Positions 43,984 to 52,684 of a stretch of 64,000 bases of DNA are shown in pieces (the first letter of the stretch is position 1; every line of letters begins with the position of its first letter). The position numbers and the translations under genes are program-made. The DNA is from a virus. Location: positions 48,863 through 112,862 of the IMG/VR virus record IMGVR_UViG_3300033149_004566, one strand, 5' to 3'. The notes under the pieces were generated by a model that was given only the letters and a program-made list of their open reading frames with translations, was not told where the DNA came from and did no database searches.

Positions 43984-45125
43984 CTATAATAATTGATTCT
44001 TTTTCTCGATTTTTTGATTATATAACTTCGTTTATTCACGTTGTAATAATTATGATAATCGCTTTTCGCTACGACGACGTCTTTTTTGTCAATCCATTCA
44101 TATATGCCGTCTATTTTGACTAGATATTTGTCATTGCCTTCGATTATTATCTCGCCAGGTTTCATCGCATAGTTGTCATTTTTTACAGCACATTTTTTAA
44201 GAGATCGTGAGCTGTAAGATTTTTTTATCATTGTTTTTACCTTTTCTACGAACTCTATGACTTTCGGATCGTTCATCATGGAATCTGGATCTCCGTAGAA
44301 TTTTATCTCCTTGCATTTTTTGTGAACGTCTCCAGGATAATCTATTTGCACGTGCGACTTCATGGTTGTAAAATTCATGTTTTCAGTGAACGACGTTACT
44401 ACACTGAGTACGGCCGGCCATCCCATTTTTAGGAATAGATCGATCGTTGATTTATCTGTTCCGGATATGAACGTTGACATTGATCCGTGGCTATGCCACG
44501 TGCCTATTATTGACTCCTTTTCAAATGGTTTTGTTGGAGCTTTTATCATTTCGATGTTAGAGATTCCGTAATCCTCCAACGCATCTTTTTCATAGTCAAC
44601 CGAACCGGACGTTACGCTCTGTTTGATTATCACCAACTCAGTGATGAGTATTTTCATCAGTTTGCCATCGTCGTATGTTTTTTTACCTATTATTAGGCCT
44701 CCAATTTCGCTGTTGCCAAATGACAACGTGAGAAGGGCTATTTCAGCTGCAACCTGTTCGCTAAAATATACTTCAAAGTCCTGTTTTATTTCTTTCTTTT
44801 TCGTATATTTCGCGAGCGTTTTTATCTTCTTCTTTTTTAGATCTCTCTCCTGCCATAAAGTATAGATTTTGTAGTTCCCAACCCATTTTATACATAAGTC
44901 GCGAGCGTCGCACAACTTTTTATTGTCAGTATTTTTACACGTCAGACATTTTTCGTCGTAGCTGTAATCATCTAAATGACGATCGATTTCGTTCTCATAT
45001 AGATCTACATCGTAAAGCACGTAATATGGGTCATAATGCTTGTAGTCCTCGTTCTTACAAACTTTACATAGATCGTCATTGCCATTGAGATACCACGCGC
45101 ATTTTTCGCATATTCTTTCATCCAT
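43980..45125 (-). CDS. JAMM/MPN+ isopeptidase-like protein, cluster B
   Basis: 381 residues from ATG 45125 (GGGGTG about 5 bases upstream; it overlaps the E2 stop by 8 bases). N-terminal 80 residues contain zinc pairs (CEKCAW, CKVCKNE, CLTCKN, LCDARDLC). The JAMM core follows: SEIGGLIIGK (Glu140), then GTWHSHGSMSTFISGTD, giving the exact H-x-H-x7-S-x2-D (His211, His213, Ser221, Asp224). The C-terminal 60 residues look like an SH3/KOW-type beta barrel. Such enzymes remove or mature ubiquitin-like proteins. Next to E1 and E2, so the protease of cluster B. Confidence 0.88.
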   Translation of the reverse strand: MDERICEKCAWYLNGNDDLCKVCKNEDYKHYDPYYVLYDVDLYENEIDRHLDDYSYDEKCLTCKNTDNKKLCDARDLCIKWVGNYKIYTLWQERDLKKKKIKTLAKYTKKKEIKQDFEVYFSEQVAAEIALLTLSFGNSEIGGLIIGKKTYDDGKLMKILITELVIIKQSVTSGSVDYEKDALEDYGISNIEMIKAPTKPFEKESIIGTWHSHGSMSTFISGTDKSTIDLFLKMGWPAVLSVVTSFTENMNFTTMKSHVQIDYPGDVHKKCKEIKFYGDPDSMMNDPKVIEFVEKVKTMIKKSYSSRSLKKCAVKNDNYAMKPGEIIIEGNDKYLVKIDGIYEWIDKKDVVVAKSDYHNYYNVNKRSYIIKKSRKRINYYS

Positions 45126-46341
45126 TTCTACACCCCATGCATAGTCCATCTTTATCCAAGGCAAACATTTTTCCGCATGATACACATTCGTCATAGCCGA
45201 CGACTATTTTACAGAAATCCGTTATATATGAATCTTCTGGATTGTATGTCACGCACATTTCTCTAATGAGTAGTACCAGGTTAACTATGTCCAACTGTGC
45301 AGACGCATTTTTTATGGCAACGCTAAAGCTGCCCATGCATATCTTATCTGTACCGATATGTGGCGTGATATACGCATCATACGGGGCAAATGTTGGGCCC
45401 TCGTGTTTTACCAACACGGGATCCATTCCGATAGAGCAAGACCATGTGAACGTTCCGATCGGGATGTATTCCTCGCAATGATCGTTCTCGAAGTATAATT
45501 CTAGATCGTGATACACGACGTTTATTCCGTTGTCCACGACCTCTACGTCGATGTTATCAAGTTTTTTTAATATTTCCAACGTTTTTGGCAAGTTTAATAG
45601 ATTTTTATGACAGTTTTTGATGTTTTGTGATATTTCTCTTTTCTTAACGGCTGATTTGACGTTTGCAAGTAGGTTAAAATTGTACTTGAGAGCAATGTTA
45701 AATAACGGCAAGAATTCCGCAATTTTTTTGTCTGTTAATTTTATCTCGTCTCCATTGACCACCGTTTCAACAAAGTTTTCTAAGACCGTATTTACGTTCG
45801 TTATGGCGTAAAAGTTTTCATCCAGTTTGGACGCTATGATTTCGCCCTTCTCATTTACTATGATGGACTTGGCAATGAACGCGTCGCCGACTCTATCCAT
45901 TAATATGAGGTGCGGGATTTCACCCTTGACGTCCGAGTTTAGATAATCGTCTATTGTCGACACCAACTTACCACCTTCAAAGTTAAATCTGTTAACGACC
46001 TCGTCTGGAAACCACATGTTGTCTTCCGATAAGTTAACGAATCCCGGAATCCTGTCGACGACTATTTGAATTTTATTTAATGAATCAATTGCGTCTTCAT
46101 CCCAATATATGGCTTTTGAAGCCAATACTCTGGTTATATATGCCATGTCTCCAATTCTTAATCTTTTATCGTGTTCAAGAGTCTTATGTTCGCATTCGTT
46201 GTCGATGCCGATTGCACATCTATACGTTTCACAGTCTTCGTGGATCACGTCGCAAGCGGCACAGCACTTGTAACTTTTAATTATCTGGTTCGGACATCCG
46301 CCCGCTTTTATATGCTTTTTGCAATACATCGATGTTATCAT
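45118..46341 (-). CDS. E2-like (UBC-fold) protein with N-terminal zinc module, cluster B
   Basis: 407 residues; GGTGAT precedes the ATG. Order: Cys/His module (residues 6-52), SH3-like segment ending EDNMWFPDEVV (to 115), an unassigned helical middle, then a region that fits a divergent UBC fold (about 265-375). In that region strands lead into GPTFAPYDAYITPHIGTDKICMGSF, where Cys335 is placed like the catalytic Cys of E2 enzymes (pHi...G.iC), followed by a long helix and YNPED, like the NPxD end of E2s. A C-terminal ribbon (CVSCG, CMGC) closes the chain. Standing between ubiquitin-like genes and JAMM/E1 supports the call; similarity is by motif only. Confidence 0.65.
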   Translation of the reverse strand: MITSMYCKKHIKAGGCPNQIIKSYKCCAACDVIHEDCETYRCAIGIDNECEHKTLEHDKRLRIGDMAYITRVLASKAIYWDEDAIDSLNKIQIVVDRIPGFVNLSEDNMWFPDEVVNRFNFEGGKLVSTIDDYLNSDVKGEIPHLILMDRVGDAFIAKSIIVNEKGEIIASKLDENFYAITNVNTVLENFVETVVNGDEIKLTDKKIAEFLPLFNIALKYNFNLLANVKSAVKKREISQNIKNCHKNLLNLPKTLEILKKLDNIDVEVVDNGINVVYHDLELYFENDHCEEYIPIGTFTWSCSIGMDPVLVKHEGPTFAPYDAYITPHIGTDKICMGSFSVAIKNASAQLDIVNLVLLIREMCVTYNPEDSYITDFCKIVVGYDECVSCGKMFALDKDGLCMGCRNG

Positions 46342-46356
46342 ACAAAATCACCACGT

Positions 46357-46638
46357 TTATCGAGGTAAAACTGTCATAAAAATGGGAAATAGGGGATTTT
46401 TATCATTTGTAATTCTTGTAGATTTGAAAGAAATTATTCCTTCCGGAATATCTTTTACGAGCGTGCTCTTGTTAATTATTTTTCCAGATATTACCATGGG
46501 TTGAGTACCATCTTTTACACTGATCTTTTCATCATCTATTAATTGTTCAACGACCTGACTACAGGTCATATCCTCGTCAAATTCGACAGTATAGATGCCA
46601 ATGCCCCAAATGGCGAAGTTAAGTTTTCTTTTTGTCAT
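46357..46638 (-). CDS. Ubiquitin-like beta-grasp protein B1
   Basis: 93 residues; GAGTTGA before the ATG. Layout follows ubiquitin: strand KLNFAIWGIG, strand IYTVEFDEDMT, helix CSQVVEQLIDDEKIS, strand MVISGKII, then STLVKDIPEGIISF, which lines up with ubiquitin's LIFAGKQLEDGRTLSDY segment. The tail runs on to LFPIFMTVLPR with no diglycine, so it would need trimming, an unusual linkage, or works unconjugated. Paralogous to the gene immediately upstream. Confidence 0.78.
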   Translation of the reverse strand: MTKRKLNFAIWGIGIYTVEFDEDMTCSQVVEQLIDDEKISVKDGTQPMVISGKIINKSTLVKDIPEGIISFKSTRITNDKNPLFPIFMTVLPR

Positions 46639-46642
46639 GTTT

Positions 46643-46930
46643 TCAACTCTTTTGAGGAAAATTATTATAAAAAATAGGGAAAAGGGCTTTTTTGCCCTGT
46701 TTGATTTCCGGTGGCGTGAAGCTAATCATTCCTTCTGGAATGTCTTTCACGAGAGTGCTCACGTCAATCACTCTGCCAGATACTTTCATTACCTGGGCCC
46801 CGTCTTCTACACGAAGCTTTCCATCGATAATTAATTGTTCAACGACCTGACTGCAGGTCATATCCTCGTCAAATTCGGCAGTGTAAAGGCCAACGCCCCA
46901 AATGCCGAAGTTAAGTTTTCTTTTGGCCAT
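46643..46930 (-). CDS. Ubiquitin-like beta-grasp protein B2
   Basis: 95 residues from ATG 46930, aligned with the paralogue's start and with GAGTTGA at the same distance; TTG 46939 is an alternative. About two thirds identical to B1 over the fold (KRKLNFGIWGVGLYTAEF, DEDMTCSQVVEQLI, STLVKDIPEGMISF). The tail ends LFPIFYNNFPQKS, again without Gly-Gly but with the conserved LFPIF. It appears to be a local duplication. Confidence 0.78.
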   Translation of the reverse strand: MAKRKLNFGIWGVGLYTAEFDEDMTCSQVVEQLIIDGKLRVEDGAQVMKVSGRVIDVSTLVKDIPEGMISFTPPEIKQGKKALFPIFYNNFPQKS

Positions 46931-46935
46931 TTTTT

Positions 46936-47382
46936 TCAACTCATCGGTTTTATCGTTGCACTGAAAGACGATTTTACAGGCACGTCTTCGAGGTGCAATA
47001 AAAATTCTTCATTTTCATTTATTTCGTTATTTCCTTTCGGATAATCTATCATGATGACACTTTCAATGTCATTCGCTTTTTTATAGATTATCCTGTACGA
47101 ATTGTTTAAAATGCATCCTTTTTGGTATGCTAATACGAAGGCTTCATATTTGAGCCTTCCATTACATGATCTACATTGGGTTTTTTCAAGTTCGTTTACC
47201 GAATAATTTAAAAACCCCTGTTTCAACGCCAATAGCATGTTTTGCGTTGAGTTTTCTGTAACGGTTACCGACCTTGTCCTACATCTCGTGCATTTAAAAA
47301 TCATGGACATTATAGATGCATGGAAGTCGGTCTTTAATAGGTTCTCCATATAGGAGCTTATTGGGTCAATGTACTCTGACAT
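46936..47382 (-). CDS. Hypothetical zinc-finger protein upstream of the Ubl genes
   Basis: 148 residues from ATG 47382, overlapping the previous stop by one base; TTG 47400 is an alternative. Two C-x2-C pairs (KCTRCRTRS near 30, QCRSCNGRL near 70) suggest one zinc ribbon; the rest is beta-rich and unrecognised. Its stop overlaps the possible TTG of Ubl B2. It may be part of cluster B. Confidence 0.6.
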   Translation of the reverse strand: MSEYIDPISSYMENLLKTDFHASIMSMIFKCTRCRTRSVTVTENSTQNMLLALKQGFLNYSVNELEKTQCRSCNGRLKYEAFVLAYQKGCILNNSYRIIYKKANDIESVIMIDYPKGNNEINENEEFLLHLEDVPVKSSFSATIKPMS

Positions 47383-48053
47383 TATTTGTTCATCTCGCAA
47401 TACTCATCGCTAATGATGATCGGAGTGATAGTTTCCGGTAAGTGCACGTGACTGCACGCGTGCAGTCTATTGTCTTTTACCACAATGGTATTACAACGTT
47501 GTTTTACGTTGAACACTCTATCCATGATGTATTTTTCACACCTGATCATATTTGCCCAGATTTTTCCGATCTCGAGAATTTTTTGCTTCATGATTGGAAC
47601 GTCTTCGTCTTTTATTTGATTTGCAACGGATAGTCTCATTCCGTGCAGTGTTGGAAAACACCACAAGAAGAATTCAAATGCCAACACTTTCATGCGATCA
47701 AAGTCAACCGGAAAATCATCGATGACAAATTCAACGACGCATACGCTTTCATTGATAAAGAATTTTTCCATTGCTTCTATCAACGTTTTTATCGTTTTTT
47801 CATCGTAAAACTCTTTTGATATTCGGAAGATCATGTTCGACACGTTGAATTTCGGCAGCTCGTCGTAGTAAACGTATCTATCGGCACGTATTTTCAACAT
47901 CATGTTGAATATTTTTTTGTCTTCGTAGATGCTGTCATCGATTATTAAATTGACCACATTATTGCTTGCAATGTTTTTTATATCAGCGACTATGTCTTCC
48001 GAAGGCACGTTCTTTACGTAGATTTTATATTTAATAATAATCACCCATTTCAT
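47382..48053 (-). CDS. Hypothetical protein linked to VWA/MoxR pair
   Basis: 223 residues, from ATG 48053 (a TTG three bases upstream is less likely). Alternating alpha/beta sequence without known motif. A Cys/His pair near the end (LHACSHVHLP) might bind metal. It overlaps the VWA gene by 23 bases. Function unknown; its partners are inferred from this tight coupling. Confidence 0.55.
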   Translation of the reverse strand: MKWVIIIKYKIYVKNVPSEDIVADIKNIASNNVVNLIIDDSIYEDKKIFNMMLKIRADRYVYYDELPKFNVSNMIFRISKEFYDEKTIKTLIEAMEKFFINESVCVVEFVIDDFPVDFDRMKVLAFEFFLWCFPTLHGMRLSVANQIKDEDVPIMKQKILEIGKIWANMIRCEKYIMDRVFNVKQRCNTIVVKDNRLHACSHVHLPETITPIIISDEYCEMNK

Positions 48054-49641
48054 CAATGCTGTTTCCTTCTATAATATTGTTTATTATAGAAGATATTGCG
48101 GTCGGAATGTTGCTGCTATCAACATATAACATTTTCTTACCCCACATTTTTTTTAATGTTGCTTGTGAAGACGTGCAACATATCGGTATGAAATGCACTC
48201 CTTCGCGTTTCACGTCGTAGTACATGTACAACGTGTCTGCTATTGCTTCGTTGCCACTGTAGGCACATCCTCCGTGATGCGGTAACCCATCCGATATGAA
48301 CATGATTATCTTTAATTTTTCCGGTCTGTCCAGAATTTTCTCGAGCTCATATCTTATACTGTATCCGTCGGCGTTTTCATAGTCCGCAATCACGGACTTG
48401 TACATCCTGCTCGTTATCGTATTTTCATTATCATCATCAAAATCTCTAAAGACGTGATGATAACATGTGTATCCACTGGAAGATGCCTCGAAGCTTATGG
48501 CGCGTATGTTCGCGCCCAATTCTATTAATATGTTCTCGATGTTTGACGCTATGTCCCGTAATGTGTCTTCGGTAAATCCCTGTACCGAGCCGGAGCCGTC
48601 CATCATTATTGTTGCCGCCATCGATATCCTTTGTTTTTGCGGTAAATAAAATCTTTTCGGTTCATGTATTGACGTCGGTATGCTGAAGTCGTATATTTCG
48701 CCTTCGTAGTCCAATTTTGCCGTCCTTTTTTCCATCAGTGTTTGTTCCAGCAATTTTAATTCTTCGTCTTTTATTTTATGCATCTTTATTTTATTATTTT
48801 TCAGTGAATGAATCTTGATTTCCTTATATTCATACGGTAGATTAATGGGTTGTGGTGTAAATTTTGTCCTTTTTACCATGGTTTTGAATCTTTCTGTTGT
48901 CTTTTTTATCGTTTCTTTGTATTTTTCGATGAATTCGTTCATGTCTTTTTCCAGTTCTTCCAACGACTTATCAGAATTTAGAATATCTTTCATCATTTTA
49001 CAATGTTCTGTATTCTTGCGCTCTTCAGTTTCCAGCTCTGTTGTGGTAGATATAATTCTACTTCTATTTGGCAGCTCGGCTCTGATTCTGGATCTATCCT
49101 TCATCCACATCTTGAGGATTTCTATTGTTGCCCATAATCCTCTGACAGGATTGGGATCTTCTAACAACGTGTCGAATATTTCTCTTATCCGCGGCATGTC
49201 TATGTCGTCAAAATTTCTATGTCTTGCTCTTTCTAGGTCGATTACGAATAATGAGAGGCTTTTCAACGGCTCTACATTATCGCGATATATTTTCAGATAT
49301 TTTCTTGTTCCGGGCAATAACTCTTGAATTATTGTTTGAACTCTGACGTCTTCCACGACGTTAAAAATGTACCTATATGTTTCGTCTATATTCGCCACTA
49401 TTGTGGGATCTGAGAAAATAACAAACGCAGAGGCATAATGACTAAAGCCTCTCACGTATTCTTCGCTTTCAACGTTTTTTTCGTAAGTCAAAATTACTTT
49501 TTTATCCGTGTCCATTGTCACTATTGGAATTATAGATCTATCGATAGTTTCAAATGTTGTTATTTCAACATTTCCCTTTTCGATGCCGGACAACGTGCTG
49601 AGTATCGTTTTGATCATGTTTTCTCTTTCTTGGTTATTCAT
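48031..49641 (-). CDS. VWA-domain protein, CobT-like partner of MoxR
   Basis: 536 residues. The C-terminal half is a von Willebrand A domain with an intact MIDAS: MDGSGS (Asp348, Ser350, Ser352) and FISDGLPHHGG downstream. The N-terminal part has a FNVVEDVRVQTIIQELLPG segment, as in CobT-type chelatase partners, then a long charged helical linker. With the adjacent AAA+ it forms a MoxR-VWA pair. Such pairs remodel or load metal into client proteins. The ATG overlaps the MoxR stop (ATGA). Confidence 0.85.
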   Translation of the reverse strand: MNNQERENMIKTILSTLSGIEKGNVEITTFETIDRSIIPIVTMDTDKKVILTYEKNVESEEYVRGFSHYASAFVIFSDPTIVANIDETYRYIFNVVEDVRVQTIIQELLPGTRKYLKIYRDNVEPLKSLSLFVIDLERARHRNFDDIDMPRIREIFDTLLEDPNPVRGLWATIEILKMWMKDRSRIRAELPNRSRIISTTTELETEERKNTEHCKMMKDILNSDKSLEELEKDMNEFIEKYKETIKKTTERFKTMVKRTKFTPQPINLPYEYKEIKIHSLKNNKIKMHKIKDEELKLLEQTLMEKRTAKLDYEGEIYDFSIPTSIHEPKRFYLPQKQRISMAATIMMDGSGSVQGFTEDTLRDIASNIENILIELGANIRAISFEASSSGYTCYHHVFRDFDDDNENTITSRMYKSVIADYENADGYSIRYELEKILDRPEKLKIIMFISDGLPHHGGCAYSGNEAIADTLYMYYDVKREGVHFIPICCTSSQATLKKMWGKKMLYVDSSNIPTAISSIINNIIEGNSIDEMGDYY

Positions 49642-50435
49642 AGTTCCACGTCGTGTGCAATTAATAGCTCTTTTATTGCGTCTCTCTGTTTCTTTTCCAC
49701 CTGATCGACAATAGTTTTATTTATGCTCAGCCCGTGTTCATATGCGAAGAGCATTTTGAACAACAGTCTCATGGTGACATACTTGGATGATTTTCTCATG
49801 TTGTAAAATGCATTGATGATTTTGTTGTTCGGAGTAAGATCTTTAGTCTTGCATATTTCATGTACCACGTTTTTTGGTGGAAAGTCCATGATGTAATTAA
49901 AAAATCTCGAGACCGTTGCTTCGTTTTGTTTAAAGGTTCCTCTAAGCCCCGGATTTTCCGTAGACGCCATCAAAACCTTGCATTCGATTGGAATTTGAAT
50001 TCCCAGGGCACCAACATGATATGATTTTCTAAAATCGGTTAGCTGATTTATTGCAGCTATCACGTTCGGCTCTCCGAGATTTCTTTCATCCAATACGATA
50101 ATTACATCTCCCGGTCTTTCATGATCCATGTTTTTTGCCATCCAATTGCCCATTAGTAGAGCATTGGTTATGAATCCCGGCCTAAAGCTTCCATCCGCCA
50201 GAGGCGATCCTTCAAAATGAAAGTTTCTCGTCTCATTATTGATCGGAATCACCATGATCGGAATTTTCCAATCTTTTGCCAATGACATTAATAGCGTGGT
50301 TTTTCCGATTCCTGGCTCTCCGATCAAGTTTATCGGCATGTTTTCTATTATTTCACTAACTTCTTCTCTATACATGTTGTAATTTATAAATCCCGGAATG
50401 TCCGGGATATAAGAGTTTACAAACTCTTTATTCAT
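49638..50435 (-). CDS. MoxR-type AAA+ ATPase
   Basis: 265 residues from ATG 50435 (TTG 50453 possible). Walker A is GEPGIGKT (39-46), Walker B VIIVLDERN (111-119), with the characteristic IPINNETRNFHFEGSPLADG insert, a sensor region VLMASTENPGLRGTF and a candidate arginine finger in EATVSRFFNY. It lies between the VWA gene and the two E1-like genes, so the remodelling pair is transcriptionally tied to both ubiquitin-like clusters. Confidence 0.85.
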   Translation of the reverse strand: MNKEFVNSYIPDIPGFINYNMYREEVSEIIENMPINLIGEPGIGKTTLLMSLAKDWKIPIMVIPINNETRNFHFEGSPLADGSFRPGFITNALLMGNWMAKNMDHERPGDVIIVLDERNLGEPNVIAAINQLTDFRKSYHVGALGIQIPIECKVLMASTENPGLRGTFKQNEATVSRFFNYIMDFPPKNVVHEICKTKDLTPNNKIINAFYNMRKSSKYVTMRLLFKMLFAYEHGLSINKTIVDQVEKKQRDAIKELLIAHDVEL

Positions 50436-50445
50436 TTCTGGTAAT

Positions 50446-51540
50446 TTATTCAATCTGTCTTACCACCAAACTTCTCATTGAATAATATATTGTTGTATAT
50501 TTTTTATATTTTATCATGCCGGCAATTATATTTGCGCCAAAATCTGCCGTTGTCGGCAGTATTACCGGTGTTGTTATGTTGGTACTCACGGGTCGTACCA
50601 ACCTTCCGTCAATCATTTTACAATTTATCCTTTCTTTAAGGGTTTTTGTAGCACCATGCTTGACGGGAATGATGACGCCGTCAAATCCATCCGGTGAGAT
50701 GGTTATGTCAAAGAGGGGCTTTTTATAATATTCGGCAATTTCATCGATATAAAACTTTAGTTCTATATCGTTAACCGTATTTATAATAAAATCTACATCT
50801 TTCATAAGACTTTCATTGAAATCTATCTCATATACATTTTTATCTATAAATCTTCTTCTATACTGTCTCGCTGCGCTGCTTTTCCTTGACATTAGATCGT
50901 CGTATGCAAATCCAGCTGCTATATTTTTATCATTGATATATCCGTCATCTATGATTATTACATGGTCATGATAATTTTGAACGTAAAATCCCACTGAGCC
51001 CAAGCCAATTAACAATATATTGTACGGATTGAAAAAAATCTTTTGTTTTTTATATGGCAACATACATTTTACATGCCTAAGCGTTTTTCCAATACAATGA
51101 TTTAATACTTCTTGCGATACTACCGTTTTCATGGCACACGCATATGAAGCGAATAAATAATATGGGATTATAACTGGAGGACGCGTGGGATTGTACGCGA
51201 AAACGTTAAATCCAGACAAGCTATCAACATCAAATAATGACACTACTTTTCTACACGCTCCACGTGAGTCAAGTACATATACTGTATTTATTATATCGGC
51301 AATTTTATTGCAATTCATGACACATGTCTTGTGGTCATTTTTTTTAATAATTCTATGTTTTATAAGACTTTCCACAGTTGAATAACAAGCGTTATATACC
51401 AATGATGGAAATCCAAGAGTGTGCATATTTTCAAAATCACCATAAGTTCGGTATCCCTTATATCTAATAATTACTTGCTTATTTGCAAGCTTGGATACAT
51501 CATACGCGTTATTTAATATCCTATGATAATCAATATTCAT
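50446..51540 (-). CDS. Degenerate E1-like protein, likely inactive subunit
   Basis: 364 residues. The C-terminal half is an E1/ThiF fold (NILLIGLGSVGFYV, IIIDDGYINDKN, FIINTVNDIELKFYIDE), related to its upstream neighbour through DGFDGVIIPV and TLKER. It lacks the NLNR arginine region (INDKNIAAGF instead) and the catalytic Cys near the end (STNITTPVILPTT where the neighbour has CSSSLCTTH). N-terminal 170 residues unrecognised. Adjacent active and inactive E1 copies recall heterodimeric eukaryotic E1s; that parallel is inference. Confidence 0.75.
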   Translation of the reverse strand: MNIDYHRILNNAYDVSKLANKQVIIRYKGYRTYGDFENMHTLGFPSLVYNACYSTVESLIKHRIIKKNDHKTCVMNCNKIADIINTVYVLDSRGACRKVVSLFDVDSLSGFNVFAYNPTRPPVIIPYYLFASYACAMKTVVSQEVLNHCIGKTLRHVKCMLPYKKQKIFFNPYNILLIGLGSVGFYVQNYHDHVIIIDDGYINDKNIAAGFAYDDLMSRKSSAARQYRRRFIDKNVYEIDFNESLMKDVDFIINTVNDIELKFYIDEIAEYYKKPLFDITISPDGFDGVIIPVKHGATKTLKERINCKMIDGRLVRPVSTNITTPVILPTTADFGANIIAGMIKYKKYTTIYYSMRSLVVRQIE

Positions 51541-52684
51541 CCATATCCACCGAAAATGCTGAAAAATCTCTGAGAGAGAACTTTATACATGATTTTCTTT
51601 CGTTACCACAAGAAAGTAGTTGCGATAACATCAGCTCCGCTACTAACGAATGCGTGGTGCACAGGCTACTGGAACAACTGTAATCGCTCACATTCTTATT
51701 TTCAAAAAAGTCACCTATGTAAGTCATTTTTAACATCTCTTTTAATGTCGGCGTAGTCCCCGGAACGACATGTCTTATAGAACCACCAAATCCGTCAAAC
51801 GAACTTCCCCCGTCTATCAGCGGGATATTATATTGTTGCGAAATTTCATCCATGTATATTCTTGCCTCCTTGTTGTCAACCGCTAAAACGATATATGAAA
51901 TGCTTTTCATGAAATCGCTGTTAAAATTATAGTCAAAAATGTTCATGACCATTGGTATTATTCCGATGTCATTCTTCTCGGTCACGGCTATCGATTTATA
52001 CTTGCCGATGTCTTCAATGTTGAACGATCTGTTTAGATTGACCTCATTGACTATATCGTCGTCAAATACGTACATTCTATCGCGGGAATTATATGTCCTG
52101 CACGTCTTGACGAAATTGGATCCTATTCCACCGGCCCCAATCAACATTATATTTCCCGGATATTTCAATTTTACGGGTTTGCCGTGAAATAGTACTTTTT
52201 TGGTTGGTATGCCTATGACGTAATTTAATATTGTTTGCGTTAACAATATCTCTTCAATATTACCAATTTTGCAGGGCGGAAAACTTATCGTGCTGGTATC
52301 ATCGCCGATTTCTTCATCGGTGTTTATTTCCACCCCATAATACGTGTTTCCATTAGCCACGATAGTATTGAATCTCACAACTGCGGCACTTTTTTCATTT
52401 TTCAATATTTCTACAAAACATCCTCTTTCCGTCTTTTGATCGGGATTGACGTTTATTTTCCACCTGTAATCCGACGTCCGAATTATTCTTTTAGCAAGTC
52501 TCCGCACGCACCCTGGCTTGTACGAATAACCTGGATCGGTAAAAAATTCGCGAAATCCCAGCCTTATTAACAATTCGTACATGTCTATGTTCGCGTCGAA
52601 TCCGAAGCGCAACGTTACGTTGAACAACTTGGACAGGTCATATGTTCCTATGAGTCTCGAAAAACACAGCGGTATGTCATTCAT
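51530..52684 (-). CDS. E1-like activating enzyme, cluster A
   Basis: 384 residues. Residues 175-384 hold a complete adenylation domain: IMLIGAGGIGSNF (179-191), YVFDDDIVNEVNLNRSF (205-221) with Asp and the NLNR arginine, YIVLAVDNKEAR, IPLIDGGSS, and candidate catalytic cysteines in DYSCSSSLCTTH (Cys337 or Cys342). The N-terminal 170 residues are an extra domain of unknown fold, a size and place also used by E2-like or adaptor domains in prokaryotic E1 fusions. It overlaps the JAMM gene by 8 bases. Confidence 0.85.
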   Translation of the reverse strand: MNDIPLCFSRLIGTYDLSKLFNVTLRFGFDANIDMYELLIRLGFREFFTDPGYSYKPGCVRRLAKRIIRTSDYRWKINVNPDQKTERGCFVEILKNEKSAAVVRFNTIVANGNTYYGVEINTDEEIGDDTSTISFPPCKIGNIEEILLTQTILNYVIGIPTKKVLFHGKPVKLKYPGNIMLIGAGGIGSNFVKTCRTYNSRDRMYVFDDDIVNEVNLNRSFNIEDIGKYKSIAVTEKNDIGIIPMVMNIFDYNFNSDFMKSISYIVLAVDNKEARIYMDEISQQYNIPLIDGGSSFDGFGGSIRHVVPGTTPTLKEMLKMTYIGDFFENKNVSDYSCSSSLCTTHSLVAELMLSQLLSCGNERKSCIKFSLRDFSAFSVDMDEY

